Shown here: piece after piece, positions 26,578-35,082 of the stretch | Layout: each line of letters opens with the position of its first letter | Numbering within the stretch: position 1 is the stretch's first letter | Source of the DNA: Planctomycetota bacterium | Lineage (GTDB): Bacteria; Planctomycetota; UBA1135; JACQFD01 | Assembly (NCBI GenBank): GCA_016792805.1 | Contig: JAEUHX010000076.1 | Location: 111,819-175,818, forward strand | Direction: 5' to 3' | DNA: 64,000 bases | The notes under the pieces: generated by a model | What the model saw: the letters and a program-made list of their open reading frames with translations, nothing else | What the model was told of the DNA's origin: nothing | The model's database searches: none | Position numbers and translations under genes: made by a program

Positions 26578-28320
26578 TTACCGAGCTAGATACGAGATCG
26601 GCCCGAGCCGTACACCGAACACGCGAAGCATCCGGCACGGAAGCGTTGCTGCCTGCTTGCCGTCGGCACCGGCCAATCCGAGCGCCCCTTCAGCCCCGAC
26701 CGTGGCGATGATTTCATACTCATCATCCGGCGTGGGCTTAAGTTCCAAGCGGGTGCGCTGCGCTTCGATTCCGGCTTTCAGCGCCGGATCGAGCTTCGCG
26801 GCAAAGAGTTCGCCGTTCATACGGAAAACCATGTCGAAGTCACCCGCGACGAATTCGTCGGAGTAGTTCCTTCCGGCTTCGACTCGGATCTGCTTGTCGC
26901 GGAACTTCCCCGCCTGATCTCCAACAAAACCGCCGGCGATCGGCACCGTGGCCCACATGCGATTCCAATGGGCCTCCGTCGTCTTCAGCGCCTCCTCCCG
27001 CATTTTTGCAATTGCCGCCTCGGCGCCAAGGGCTTTGCGGTCGAAAGCATCGACGAGCTTCTGCACTCGGGCGATCAAGTCCCACTGCTTCTTGTGCTCA
27101 TGGAGTGCCATGCGGAGATCCCAGCTTGCCAGGTATGCCGCGCGCTCTCGCTGCCCTTCTTCAGTGAAACCCACTTTTTCGATTTCGGCGACGAGAGGCT
27201 CAGCCACCGCCAGGAGCTTCGCGACGGCAGCGTCCGCGTCCTTTCGAAGAGATTCTTGAAGCGCGGCGAATTTCGGATCGGGTGTGGTGTGCTGATATTC
27301 GGGGTCCATGGCGACGTACGCGAACCATGGCATCGACAGCCGAATGAAAGCACATGTCTTTGGAAAGCCGAGAAGATTCACGGTGCTGGAAGGCAACAGA
27401 TAATCGTCGACTGTGAATGCCGCGGTCTCCTCTTTCCAGCCTTCGAATTGATCGGCCTGAAAATCAAGATTCGCCTTGAGCCGTTCTCCAATGCTCACCG
27501 CCGACGCCGCGGAGTAGGCGGCTCGCACCGGCTCCGCCATCTTCGCGATGCGTGCTCGGAGGTCCTTGGCAACCGCATCCTCCCAGGGCAGCAGCAGCGC
27601 GCTCTCCAGCACCGTGTTGGACATCGTGTCGAAGCGCGCGATCGCGGAATCGCGTTCGGCGGCCTCGGAGAGCGATTTCTGTATGGCGGGGTATTCGGCA
27701 TCGAGCGTTGCCGCGTCGAGCTTGGCCTGCTCGCGCAGCGCGTCCATGCGCTTCGTATAAGAAGTGTTTTTGTGGCCGGCGAGGTAAACGCGCAGCTCAC
27801 TCAGCTCCTTCTGCGTGAGGGCCTGAGAACCCTTCAGATGGTTCACCGTGTCGTCGAGATCGCGAAGCTGCGATGCCGCATCGCCGCCGTCTTGAAGCGT
27901 CGTCTTCAGCGATTCAAGCCGGTCTCCCGCGAGCTGGAGCGCATCGGCTTGTGCGCGCACCTGTGCGGCCTCTTCCAGAGCTTTTTGTAGGTTCTTCAGC
28001 GCCGCTAGAAATGCCTCCCGGTTGCCTTCGGGAACATATTCGACGTGGCTCTCGGCGATAGGAATCTGTCCGAGGGCCGCAGCGAAGTCGGTGCCCGAGA
28101 CCTTATTCGCGGCCTCGTCCAGATCGCCCTGGACTTTATTGGCATCGTCGCCAACGCTCTTCCGCGCCGCAACCATTTGTTGCATCACGGCGGACTGCTT
28201 CTCGGCCATCCGTTTTGTGGCCGCCTCAGCCTTTTGCCGATACGGAGCCGGATCGCCCTGCGCGGGTGCGGCCGCGGCAAAGGCCGCGGCCACGAGGGCG
28301 GCTAGGTGAAGTCGCAGCAC
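26578..28320 (-). CDS. Exported 580-residue alpha-helical protein co-operonic with Hcp genes
   Basis: The protein starts two bases after the stop of the hcp gene upstream, so it very likely shares its transcript. An N-terminal signal (LHLAALVAAAFAAAAPAQG) is followed by about 250 residues of heptad-rich helix (ALKNLQKALEEAAQVRAQAD, QKSLSEAAERDSAIARFDTM). A middle segment (DYLLPSSTVNLLGFPKTCAF, LSMPWFAYVAMDPEYQH) and a C-terminal beta-like domain (ELKPTPDDEYEIIATVGAEG) follow. No known domain is recognised. Context suggests a partner, receptor or cargo of the Hcp-like tube proteins; this is inference. Confidence 0.7.
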   Translation of the reverse strand: MLRLHLAALVAAAFAAAAPAQGDPAPYRQKAEAATKRMAEKQSAVMQQMVAARKSVGDDANKVQGDLDEAANKVSGTDFAAALGQIPIAESHVEYVPEGNREAFLAALKNLQKALEEAAQVRAQADALQLAGDRLESLKTTLQDGGDAASQLRDLDDTVNHLKGSQALTQKELSELRVYLAGHKNTSYTKRMDALREQAKLDAATLDAEYPAIQKSLSEAAERDSAIARFDTMSNTVLESALLLPWEDAVAKDLRARIAKMAEPVRAAYSAASAVSIGERLKANLDFQADQFEGWKEETAAFTVDDYLLPSSTVNLLGFPKTCAFIRLSMPWFAYVAMDPEYQHTTPDPKFAALQESLRKDADAAVAKLLAVAEPLVAEIEKVGFTEEGQRERAAYLASWDLRMALHEHKKQWDLIARVQKLVDAFDRKALGAEAAIAKMREEALKTTEAHWNRMWATVPIAGGFVGDQAGKFRDKQIRVEAGRNYSDEFVAGDFDMVFRMNGELFAAKLDPALKAGIEAQRTRLELKPTPDDEYEIIATVGAEGALGLAGADGKQAATLPCRMLRVFGVRLGPISYLAR

Positions 28321-28322
28321 GG

Positions 28323-28943
28323 CTACTTCGCCTCCTCCGGCTCTTCGGTGCTCTCACCCTTGAGGAGCTTCCACACGTCTCCAGCGAGCACTTTTCCGGC
28401 GTCCTTGCCGAGGTCGACGGCGATCGCCTTGGCCTTGGCCTCCGCAGGGATCTCGAAAGTCGCCTTGAGCTTCTTGGAGTTGCTGGAGCCTCCAGGGGTC
28501 CCGTCCTCAGAGTTATAGCTATACCCGATGCCATTGTAGACGAAGGTCACTTCCTCGAACTCGGGAAGCGCCGCGAACTCCGGCTTCTGATTATTGTACA
28601 TCACCGTCTTGATGGACATGACGTTGACTTCGAAGAGACCGATTTTGAAATATTTCTCTTCGCGTCCGCCGACCGGCGGCATGCGCCAGAATTCGAGCTC
28701 CACGACGTCCCATTCCGTGCCGTATTGGAGAGCGGTATGAAGCGCCGGGCTGGAGACGTCGATCGGCTTCGTGACGACGATGGGCTTGTACTTATACTTT
28801 TCCTTCTCAGGCAGGCCGGACTTCCAGTTGAGATCGGCCATGACCTCGCTGCTCACCGCGTGCACGACGATCTTGCCTTCGACATGCTTTTGCTTCGCGG
28901 AGCCTTTGACCCCGGGGATGCCGAGGAACGCGTTCAGTCCCAT
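28323..28943 (-). CDS. hcp: Hcp-family (type VI secretion tube) protein, paralogue 2
   Basis: The 206-residue protein matches the Hcp/T6SS tube domain, a six-subunit ring-forming beta barrel. It shows the opening FLGIPGVKGSAKQKHVEGKI, the central VVTKPIDVSSPALHTALQYG (Hcp proteins have a K-x-I-D-K-S-T-P-x-L segment there) and the strand pair FKIGLFEVNVMSIKTVM. A C-terminal extension (~60 residues, ending EEPEEAK) goes beyond canonical ~160-170-residue Hcp and could be adaptor or cargo-like. An AAGGA ribosome site lies before ATG 28943. It follows the first hcp paralogue by 23 bases. No other tss genes adjoin. Confidence 0.83.
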   Translation of the reverse strand: MGLNAFLGIPGVKGSAKQKHVEGKIVVHAVSSEVMADLNWKSGLPEKEKYKYKPIVVTKPIDVSSPALHTALQYGTEWDVVELEFWRMPPVGGREEKYFKIGLFEVNVMSIKTVMYNNQKPEFAALPEFEEVTFVYNGIGYSYNSEDGTPGGSSNSKKLKATFEIPAEAKAKAIAVDLGKDAGKVLAGDVWKLLKGESTEEPEEAK

Positions 28944-28966
28944 GGGAGAATTCCTTGATGTGATAG

Positions 28967-29641
28967 TTACTTCGACGATGTGTCGGACTTAAAGAGCTTG
29001 TAAAGCTGGCTGGCGCCAGCCTTGGCCGCCCACTTTCCGCCGTTGACGGCGAGCGCATGGGCCTTCGCTTCGATGGGAGGCTCAAACTCAACATTGAACT
29101 TCTCGGAGTTCGCCTTCTCGAGCTTATCCGTGCCGCCGGAGCCGGAACCGCCGCCCAGCGTCGTCGCCGTCGGGGTGGTGTCGAAGATGTACTCAACAGC
29201 CGTATAGGTGAGGAGCAGCTCCTCCTGCTCCGGCATGAGCTCGTTTATTTGCATCCGATTGTTGGGCATTATGACTCGGATGCCGGCAACCTGAACGCCG
29301 TTCATGCGGATTGTGTAGTAATTCTGCTCGACACCGCCGCCGGGAGGCATTCGCCAGAAGTAAAGAAATACGTTGTTGAACGTGTCGGCGTTGGTGAGTG
29401 CCTCGTAGAGCTTGGGGCTCGCCTTGTCGATCGGTTTGGTAAGCACCATGACCTTGTGACGCGTCTTGAATTTCTTACCTTCTGCTTTCTTGAGCAGGTC
29501 TTCGGGATCCGGTTTTCCCGTGATCCAGTTGGGGACTGCATAGGTCTCGGCGGAAACGCCTTGAATCACAATTTTCTCGAGCACGTGCTTCTGCCGTGCC
29601 GAGCCTTTGATTCCGGGAATCTCTAGGAAAGCGAGGCCCAT
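28967..29641 (-). CDS. hcp: Hcp-family (type VI secretion tube) protein, paralogue 1
   Basis: The 224-residue protein, starting at ATG 29641, matches Hcp: FLEIPGIKGSARQKHVLEKI, VLTKPIDKASPKLYEALTNA, YYTIRMNGVQVAGIRVIMPN and EQEELLLTYTAVEYIFDT. It is clearly a paralogue of the following gene, sharing the start (MG...IPG.KGSA.QKHV) and the tube strands, but has its own Gly/Ser-rich linker (LGGGSGSGGTD) and a C-terminal extension (VEFEPPIEAKAHALAVNGGK). It overlaps the upstream Tat-signal gene by 19 bases, indicating coupling. Tail-tube function is inferred from the family. Confidence 0.85.
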   Translation of the reverse strand: MGLAFLEIPGIKGSARQKHVLEKIVIQGVSAETYAVPNWITGKPDPEDLLKKAEGKKFKTRHKVMVLTKPIDKASPKLYEALTNADTFNNVFLYFWRMPPGGGVEQNYYTIRMNGVQVAGIRVIMPNNRMQINELMPEQEELLLTYTAVEYIFDTTPTATTLGGGSGSGGTDKLEKANSEKFNVEFEPPIEAKAHALAVNGGKWAAKAGASQLYKLFKSDTSSK

Positions 29642-30105
29642 GGACCGCCCTCCGATTCTTGAGTGGGATTCGATGTGAGGTCTTGGGGGTCGATGGCAAG
29701 CACGACGCCGTGAAAGCGTCCAGCTCCGCCGTTCCAATCGGGCTCGTATTCTGTGAACTTCATCGCCACGGGGCGTCCCGCCGCCTGGCATGCCGCCGCG
29801 ATGGCGAAGGCCGCCGGCGAGAGCTGTGCAAATCCGCGTGCGCGGCCCGCCGAGAGATACACCGAGGAATCCCACGACCGGCATCGGCCGACGTGGGCCT
29901 GGAGAAGCGTGCCCGGCACGGCCGGAGGTGGAGTGGTTTTCGCGGTGCGCGCTGTCGCGGGGAGATCGGGCGCGTTGCCCGAAGAGGCAGAAGAGCCCGG
30001 CACGGGGGGCGCCGCGAAGGCGCCGCCGCCGAGGAGCGTGCCCGAGGCCAGCACGGATCCGCCGGCGAGCAGCCTCACAGCGTTGCGTCGAGTGAGATCG
30101 GTCAT
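29623..30105 (-). CDS. Tat-exported protein of unknown function, first gene of the Hcp operon
   Basis: The 160-residue protein begins with a twin-arginine signal (LTRRNAVRLLAGGSVLASG) followed by a Pro/Ala/Ser linker. A compact domain (~residues 65-145; RCRSWDSSVYLSAGRARGFA, AFAIAAACQAAGRPVAMKFT) has no recognised family. It overlaps the hcp start by 19 bases, so it belongs to the Hcp operon. The tatC gene at 47061 shows the organism has Tat export. It may be a periplasmic effector or a structural part. Confidence 0.7.
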   Translation of the reverse strand: MTDLTRRNAVRLLAGGSVLASGTLLGGGAFAAPPVPGSSASSGNAPDLPATARTAKTTPPPAVPGTLLQAHVGRCRSWDSSVYLSAGRARGFAQLSPAAFAIAAACQAAGRPVAMKFTEYEPDWNGGAGRFHGVVLAIDPQDLTSNPTQESEGGPWASLS

Positions 30106-30268
30106 GGGACTGGAGGTCGGATCGCGCGCACCTGCGTGCGAAGTCCGACGAGGCCAGAATCCAGGCGCCGGGGCCGATGTGTCAGTGAAAAGCTCCCGCC
30201 CCTCCGTACGGGCTCTCCCCTCGCCGCCCTTGAAAGCGTGCGACCCCGAAGCAGACGCGCGCCGCGTG

Positions 30269-32233
30269 CTACCAACCGCCGATCGTGAACGTCTCGATGG
30301 GGGAGATGAGCCAGGAGCCGGTGGCGCCGGTCAAATCGTCGCAGGCGGCCTGAAGCCAGAATTGAATCCCAGTAATCGCCGGCTGCGGCGGCAAGTAGAG
30401 CGTCAAAAAATCGAAATCGGCGGAGCTTGGATTGGGAATCTCAGCGATCAGCTCGAGGGGAACGTTCACGTCGAGGACTGCAACGCCTGGCAGTACGAGA
30501 GGCGAATTGTTGAGAGAGATCAACAAATAGGTCGGGCGTCCGACGACGCTGTGGCCGCGGAACACGACGGGGTTTCCGAGCTTCGGCACTTGGGGATCGG
30601 CGGTGACCGAGACAAGGCCGCGCTTCAGTGCTTCGTAGGCCTGAATGCGCCCCGTGCCGGTGCGGAGATCTTTCCCTGCGGGGAGGATGTCCTTTGCCGT
30701 CGCCTGCAGCACATGCGCCAGATGGCGCGGCTCAAGGCGCGGATTCGCCTGCAGCATCAGAGCGGCGATCGCTGCGACCTGAGGCGTCGCCGCCGACGAG
30801 CCGTTGAAGCCGTTGTAATAGCTCGTGTTGCCTGTTACCGTTCGCACGCCGCTGAAGGCGCTCACATCCGGCTTCAATAATCCCGGTCCCGTTCCGAAGG
30901 CGTACGGATAATCGTACATCGCCGGGATTTGTGCGAACGGATAGGTGGGGAGGTACGGCTTGATGTTCTCCCAGGGAGTCGGGCCGAAGCAGGCCTCCGC
31001 GAAAATCGCATCGTCCAGCGTGGCCGTCGAGACGCTCAGGACCGAGGAGAGCCCCGCCTGCACTTGGGCCGGATGGGCCCACGGAGCCGGCACGTTGGCC
31101 GGGACCGGAATATTGAACGGAACCGGATAATTGAAGAGCTCATCGCCCTGGTTGCCCGATGAGTTCACCAGGAGAAGCCCTGCCGCGAGGATTCCATTGC
31201 ACGCCGTTCGGAACATATAAATGTCGGGCAAGCTACTACTATTCCACTTCCATGAATGGGAGCTCGAGATCAAGTCGGCTCCCTCGGCGATCGCGTATTG
31301 ATAGCATGCCCAGAAGTGGGATTGCTGCGCGCCCATCGACGAGATCGTCGTGAGCATCAGCTTGGCGTTCTTCGCTGCACCCGTGATGTACTGGATCCCG
31401 TCTCCCGGATTCGCGAGCGTGCCGTCGCCGACGATGAGGCCTGCCGTGCGCGTGCCGTGCACCAAACCGTAGGTGTTGTTATTGTTGACACTGAAATTCC
31501 AGCCGAAGGCGTCGTCGATGAGGCCGTTGCCGTCGTCGTCGATGCCGTTGGAAGCCGTCTCACCGGTGTTCTGCCAAATATGATTGGCAAGATTCGGGTG
31601 GTCTGCGGCGGTCCCGTCGTCGAGGAGCGCCACCACTATCCCCGTGCCGTCGAAGCCGAGCGACCAGCAGGCGGGGACGCCGGCCTTCACGAGGTGCTCC
31701 GAGGCGACCGGGGCAAAGGCCACAGGGGCAGGCGGCACGCGCATCGGGGCGACCGGCTCCAGCGGCTGCGGGGGACCAGCCGTTGCATCGGCCGTGTCAG
31801 ACACTGGCGCGTCGGAATTCACATAAAGCACGCCCGGCATCGCCGCGATCTCCTGGATCACCGTGGGCTGCGCGTGGAACGCGATGGCATTCACGAGCGG
31901 GAGGTCGACGATCCGCTCGGCGCGTCCGAGCGATTGCGCCGATTGCAGGGCGCCGAGGAGTTCACCGCGCCGCACGCCGTCGTGGGCGCGCAGCGCGCCG
32001 ATGAGTGCCTTTCCGCGCGCGCGCCGCGGGAGATGTTCCACCGATGCGCCGAGGGTGGCGAAATCCGGTCGCGACTCGAGCACCACATATGCCGCCACCA
32101 TCTCCGTCGCACGCGCCGACGAGAGGCGCTCCGCGAGCGGCTGCGTCAGCTTCGTGGACGACGGATGGAGGGGCGCGCTTCCCGGCACCGATTGCGTGAT
32201 GACAAGCCCCCAGGCGAGGAGCGGCAGGAGCAT
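30269..32233 (-). CDS. Secreted S8 (subtilisin-like) serine protease, larger paralogue
   Basis: ATG 32233 gives 654 residues with a signal peptide (MLLPLLAWGLVITQSVPGS) and a propeptide-like segment. The catalytic triad is complete: Asp in VVALLDDGTAADHPNLA (~199), His in LVHGTRTAGLIVGDG (~258) and Ser in NGSSAATPQVAAIAALML (~478); the sequences are atypical (HGTRTAG for HGTHVAG, SSAATP for TSMATP). A ~110-residue beta domain follows. Its start overlaps the trxB stop (ATGA), so it is translated from the trxB transcript, an odd partner for a cytoplasmic reductase. A longer start at 32260 is possible. Confidence 0.87.
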   Translation of the reverse strand: MLLPLLAWGLVITQSVPGSAPLHPSSTKLTQPLAERLSSARATEMVAAYVVLESRPDFATLGASVEHLPRRARGKALIGALRAHDGVRRGELLGALQSAQSLGRAERIVDLPLVNAIAFHAQPTVIQEIAAMPGVLYVNSDAPVSDTADATAGPPQPLEPVAPMRVPPAPVAFAPVASEHLVKAGVPACWSLGFDGTGIVVALLDDGTAADHPNLANHIWQNTGETASNGIDDDGNGLIDDAFGWNFSVNNNNTYGLVHGTRTAGLIVGDGTLANPGDGIQYITGAAKNAKLMLTTISSMGAQQSHFWACYQYAIAEGADLISSSHSWKWNSSSLPDIYMFRTACNGILAAGLLLVNSSGNQGDELFNYPVPFNIPVPANVPAPWAHPAQVQAGLSSVLSVSTATLDDAIFAEACFGPTPWENIKPYLPTYPFAQIPAMYDYPYAFGTGPGLLKPDVSAFSGVRTVTGNTSYYNGFNGSSAATPQVAAIAALMLQANPRLEPRHLAHVLQATAKDILPAGKDLRTGTGRIQAYEALKRGLVSVTADPQVPKLGNPVVFRGHSVVGRPTYLLISLNNSPLVLPGVAVLDVNVPLELIAEIPNPSSADFDFLTLYLPPQPAITGIQFWLQAACDDLTGATGSWLISPIETFTIGGW

Positions 32234-33162
32234 CAGTGAACCCCTTGAGCTGCGAGCCACCTCTCGGCTTCAAGCGCCGCGGCACAGCCGGAGCCCGCTG
32301 CCGTGACCGCCTGTCGGTAGACGGCGTCTGCCACATCGCCGCAGGCGAACACGCCTTCGACGCTGGTCCGCGTACCGCCGAAGAGTTTCACATATCCCGT
32401 CGGTTCGAGCTCGAGCTGTCCTCCGAGGAACGACGTGTTGGGCTGATGGCCAATGGCCAGGAAGACGCCGCCGGTCGCCTGCTCCCAGACGCGCCCGTCC
32501 TTCGTGGAGCGCAGCTTGGCCCCGACGAGCTTGTTTTGTGCATTCGCGATGTATTCAATGATCTCTGCGTTCCATAGCCAATCAATTTTGGGATTCGAGC
32601 GCGCGCGCTCCTGCATCACCTTCGAGGCGCGCAGCGATTCGCGCCGGTGCACGACGGTCACTTTTGTTGCATAGCGCGTGAGGAACGTGGCCTCCTCCAT
32701 GGCGGTATCGCCGCCGCCCACCACCAGAAGCTCTTTGCCGCGGTAGAACGCGCCATCACATGTCGCGCAGGCCGAAAGGCCGTGGGACATGAGCTCTGCT
32801 TCCCGCGGAAGCCCGAGCAGCTTGGCCGATGCCCCGGTTGCCACGATGATCGACCGCGCGACGACCTCTTCTCCTTCGCTGTTCCAGAGGTGGAAGGGGC
32901 GCTTCGACAGGTCGATCCGCTCAATGCGCTGGAGCCGACATTCCGTTCCGAATCGCTCCGCCTGGGCCTTCATGAGCTCCATGAGCTCTGGCCCCATGAT
33001 TCCCTTCGGAAATCCGGGATAGTTCTCAACATCCGTTGTGATGGTGAGCTGCCCGCCCGGCTGGTCACCCTCGAACAACAGCGGCTTGAGGTCTGCCCGA
33101 GAGGCATACAGCGCCGCGGTGTATCCCGCGGGGCCCGATCCGACGATGACGAGGTTGCGCAT
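32233..33162 (-). CDS. trxB: Thioredoxin reductase
   Basis: The 309-residue flavoprotein transfers electrons from NADPH through FAD to thioredoxin. FAD-binding VIVGSGPAGYTAALYASRA is N-terminal, the redox-active disulfide is ACATCDG (~residues 134-139), NADPH binding is VVGGGDTAMEEATFL, and the C-terminal FAD motif is GVFACGDVADA. Length matches the low-Mr bacterial family. It is divergent from a peroxiredoxin gene (147 bp between starts), a plausible redox partner through thioredoxin. The downstream protease overlaps its stop. Confidence 0.95.
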   Translation of the reverse strand: MRNLVIVGSGPAGYTAALYASRADLKPLLFEGDQPGGQLTITTDVENYPGFPKGIMGPELMELMKAQAERFGTECRLQRIERIDLSKRPFHLWNSEGEEVVARSIIVATGASAKLLGLPREAELMSHGLSACATCDGAFYRGKELLVVGGGDTAMEEATFLTRYATKVTVVHRRESLRASKVMQERARSNPKIDWLWNAEIIEYIANAQNKLVGAKLRSTKDGRVWEQATGGVFLAIGHQPNTSFLGGQLELEPTGYVKLFGGTRTSVEGVFACGDVADAVYRQAVTAAGSGCAAALEAERWLAAQGVH

Positions 33163-33309
33163 GGCGTTGCATTCAGCAGGGGGCGACGTTGTAACTCCCG
33201 AGCGAATCGCGATGGCGTGGTTTGTTCTCGGGCCCTGGGTCGGTCAGGTCTCGAGGGACCCCGACGCGATCCGCTGACCGTCCAAGACCATCTTTTTGGA
33301 GCAGATTCC

Positions 33310-33963
33310 ATGACAGACCAAGCTTCCCCTCCCCGAATCACGCTCGGCGGCCCCGCGCCCGACTTTGAGCAGAACTCGACCCACGGCCCGATCAAGCTCT
33401 CGAGCTACACCTCCAAAGGGAAGTGGGTGATCCTGTTCTCGCATCCGGCGGATTTCACGCCGGTGTGCACGACCGAGTTCGTCGGTTTCGCCAAGCTCGT
33501 CCCCGAGTTCGAGCGCCGCGGAGTGCAACTCATCGGTCTCTCGATCGACTCCGTGTTTTCACATATCGCCTGGGTACGCAATATTGAGGAGACGTTCAAG
33601 GTGAGCGTTCCGTTCCCGGTGCTGGCGGACCTCGATCAGAAGGTGGCGCAGCTCTACGGGATGGTGCACCAGCCGATGAACGCCACGATGACCGTGCGCT
33701 GCGTATTTGTCATCGACCCGAAGCAGAATGTTCGCGCGATGATTTATTATCCGATGCAGGCGGGGCGGAACATGGATGAGATTCTTCGGCTCATCGACGC
33801 ACTGCAGACGGTGGATGCCAATGCGTGCGCGACTCCTGCGAATTGGCGCAAAGGCGATGAAGTGATCGTGCCGCCTCCGGCGACCTGCGATGCGGCGCGT
33901 CAGCGCGAGAAGGACCCGAGCGTCAAGATGACGCAGTGGTATCTCTCGACCAAGAAAGTCTGA
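33310..33963 (+). CDS. Peroxiredoxin, 1-Cys/Prx6-like type
   Basis: The 217-residue protein reduces peroxides using a peroxidatic cysteine in HPADFTPVCTTEFVGFAKL (about residue 53). The long C-terminal arm (IYYPMQAGRNMDEILRLIDA, then NWRKGDEVIVPPPATCD) is typical of the Prx6/AhpC-like archaeal-bacterial subgroup, in which the C-terminal Cys in ATCDAA can act as a resolving residue. ATG 33310 precedes TDQASPPRITLGGPAPDFEQ. It is divergent from trxB, so shared oxidative-stress regulation is likely but no operator is identified. A GC-rich hairpin follows its stop. Confidence 0.92.
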   Translation: MTDQASPPRITLGGPAPDFEQNSTHGPIKLSSYTSKGKWVILFSHPADFTPVCTTEFVGFAKLVPEFERRGVQLIGLSIDSVFSHIAWVRNIEETFKVSVPFPVLADLDQKVAQLYGMVHQPMNATMTVRCVFVIDPKQNVRAMIYYPMQAGRNMDEILRLIDALQTVDANACATPANWRKGDEVIVPPPATCDAARQREKDPSVKMTQWYLSTKKV

Positions 33964-33974
33964 CGCGAACGACG

Positions 33975-34007
33975 CGCCGCCGAATCGTTCGAGGACGTTC
34001 GGCGGCG
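33975..34007 (+). terminator. Hairpin behind the peroxiredoxin gene
   Basis: CGCCGCCGAA (33975-33984) pairs perfectly with TTCGGCGGCG (33998-34007), 11 bases after the stop. There is no U tract, so it may end transcripts with Rho or merely stabilise mRNA. Confidence 0.45.
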
Positions 34008-34036
34008 GTCGCCCCATGGCTTCGGGCCGCTCCAGG

Positions 34037-34217
34037 AGGACGTTTCAGAAGTCATCCGAACTGCGCACGGGCCTCGTCGCCCGTCGCTGCGTCGCCTCGT
34101 CCTCGACGAAACTCCTTGGCTACGCCTGCGGCGAGGATTCTTGCGCTAGGCGACGATTCCTCGCGCTCGCAGTGCGTAGCGCCCGTGCAAGCACCGGGAG
34201 CACTTTTGAAACGTCCT
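34037..34217 (+). repeat. Inverted-repeat intergenic element, full copy
   Basis: Ends AGGACGTTTCAGAAG (34037-34051) and, inverted, AGGACGTTTCAAAAG (34203-34217) match at 14 of 15 bases. The 151-bp interior carries GTCATCCGAACTGCGCAC, CTTGGCTACGCCTGCGGCG and CTCGCAGTGCGTAGC, which recur at other intergenic sites in the window. No coding capacity is seen, so this resembles a MITE-like element. Confidence 0.65.
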
Positions 34218-34224
34218 GCCGGCC

Positions 34225-34869
34225 CTACCCGCCGCGTTTCGCAGCGTTCTCCGGTTTGTCGGCGTCCCGCTGCCGATCGGCGTCCCGTTTCTCGGACTCG
34301 GGCTTCGCGGGCCTCCCTTCGAAGCGATCGTTGAGGTCGTCGCCCAGGAAGTCGAGAGTCGTCCAGCCGAGGAGCCAATCGATGATTTGGATCGGAGAGG
34401 CGCCGATTCGGATGCCTAGATAGATAATGTGCGCTTCGACTTCGGCGTCGAGGAGCGAGCCCGGGTCGATGAAGGCGCGAAACCCGAAGTTATTTTTTTC
34501 ATCGACCACGGGAGGAATTAGGAGATTTCCGGCGCCGGGCTTTGGATCCCCGTCGCGAGTCCACAAAATGACGAGGCCCTTCTCCTTCTCGGACCACGTT
34601 CGCGCGTTGACGAGTTCGAATGGATCCTCGGGCCACGACGACCGGCGATGGAGACCCGCTCGATTCGTTTCGGCGTAGCCGACGCCCGTTCCCAAGAACG
34701 ATGTCGCGCGGGCACCGACATAGAAGCCGGGGCCGGCGGCCACGCTGCAGGGGATCCAGTCGAGCGTGTCGTTCAGGCGATCCTCAAAATAGCCGCGAGT
34801 CGAAGTGCGGCAGGAGGTCAGGAGCGAAAGAGAAGCAACGAGGCCAACTGTGGTAATTCGGCGGAGCAT
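34225..34869 (-). CDS. Predicted lipoprotein, unknown family
   Basis: ATG 34869 gives 214 residues with a lipoprotein signal (MLRRITTVGLVASLSLLTSC). The mature part has glycine-rich beta pairs (VAAGPGFYVGARATSFLGTG), a conserved-looking AGLHRRSSWPEDPFELVNAR segment, and near the end IRIGASPIQIIDWLLGWTTL followed by LGDD. The tail is highly charged (Lys/Glu/Asp-rich, ~30 residues). It is not a recognised TssJ despite its distance of only ~200 bp from the sheath-like gene. Confidence 0.7.
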   Translation of the reverse strand: MLRRITTVGLVASLSLLTSCRTSTRGYFEDRLNDTLDWIPCSVAAGPGFYVGARATSFLGTGVGYAETNRAGLHRRSSWPEDPFELVNARTWSEKEKGLVILWTRDGDPKPGAGNLLIPPVVDEKNNFGFRAFIDPGSLLDAEVEAHIIYLGIRIGASPIQIIDWLLGWTTLDFLGDDLNDRFEGRPAKPESEKRDADRQRDADKPENAAKRGG

Positions 34870-34926
34870 GGCGATTTGAGGACGGGCGCTCAGAACGCGT
34901 CGCCATCGGAATTGTTTGGGTTCGAT

Positions 34927-35003
34927 TGGTGCGCCGGGAGGGAGTCGAACCCCCAACCGTCAGATCCGAAGTCTGATGCTCTATCCAGTTGAGCTACCGG
35001 CGC
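34927..35003 (-). tRNA. tRNA-Arg (anticodon TCG)
   Basis: On the minus strand the sequence folds into a cloverleaf. The acceptor stem GCGCCGG pairs with its partner before discriminator A, and CCA is encoded at 34927-34929. The D arm is GCTC...GAGC. The anticodon arm is TCAGA-CTTCGGA-TCTGA with anticodon TCG (codon CGA). The T arm contains GGTTCGACTCC. It lies 80 bp downstream of the TssBC-like gene on the same strand. Confidence 0.93.
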
Positions 35004-35082
35004 TCGAAAGCGGCGCGCATTGCGGCTTAGTGCCGGTTCTTTTTCAAGGCCACAGGGGGCCGCGAGCCCCGCGCAAGGCCCA

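Noticed and set aside
34225..34869. Lipoprotein near the sheath gene as TssJ
   Set aside because: Length and signal would fit, but the sequence shows no TssJ-like motif and it is separated from the sheath gene by a tRNA.
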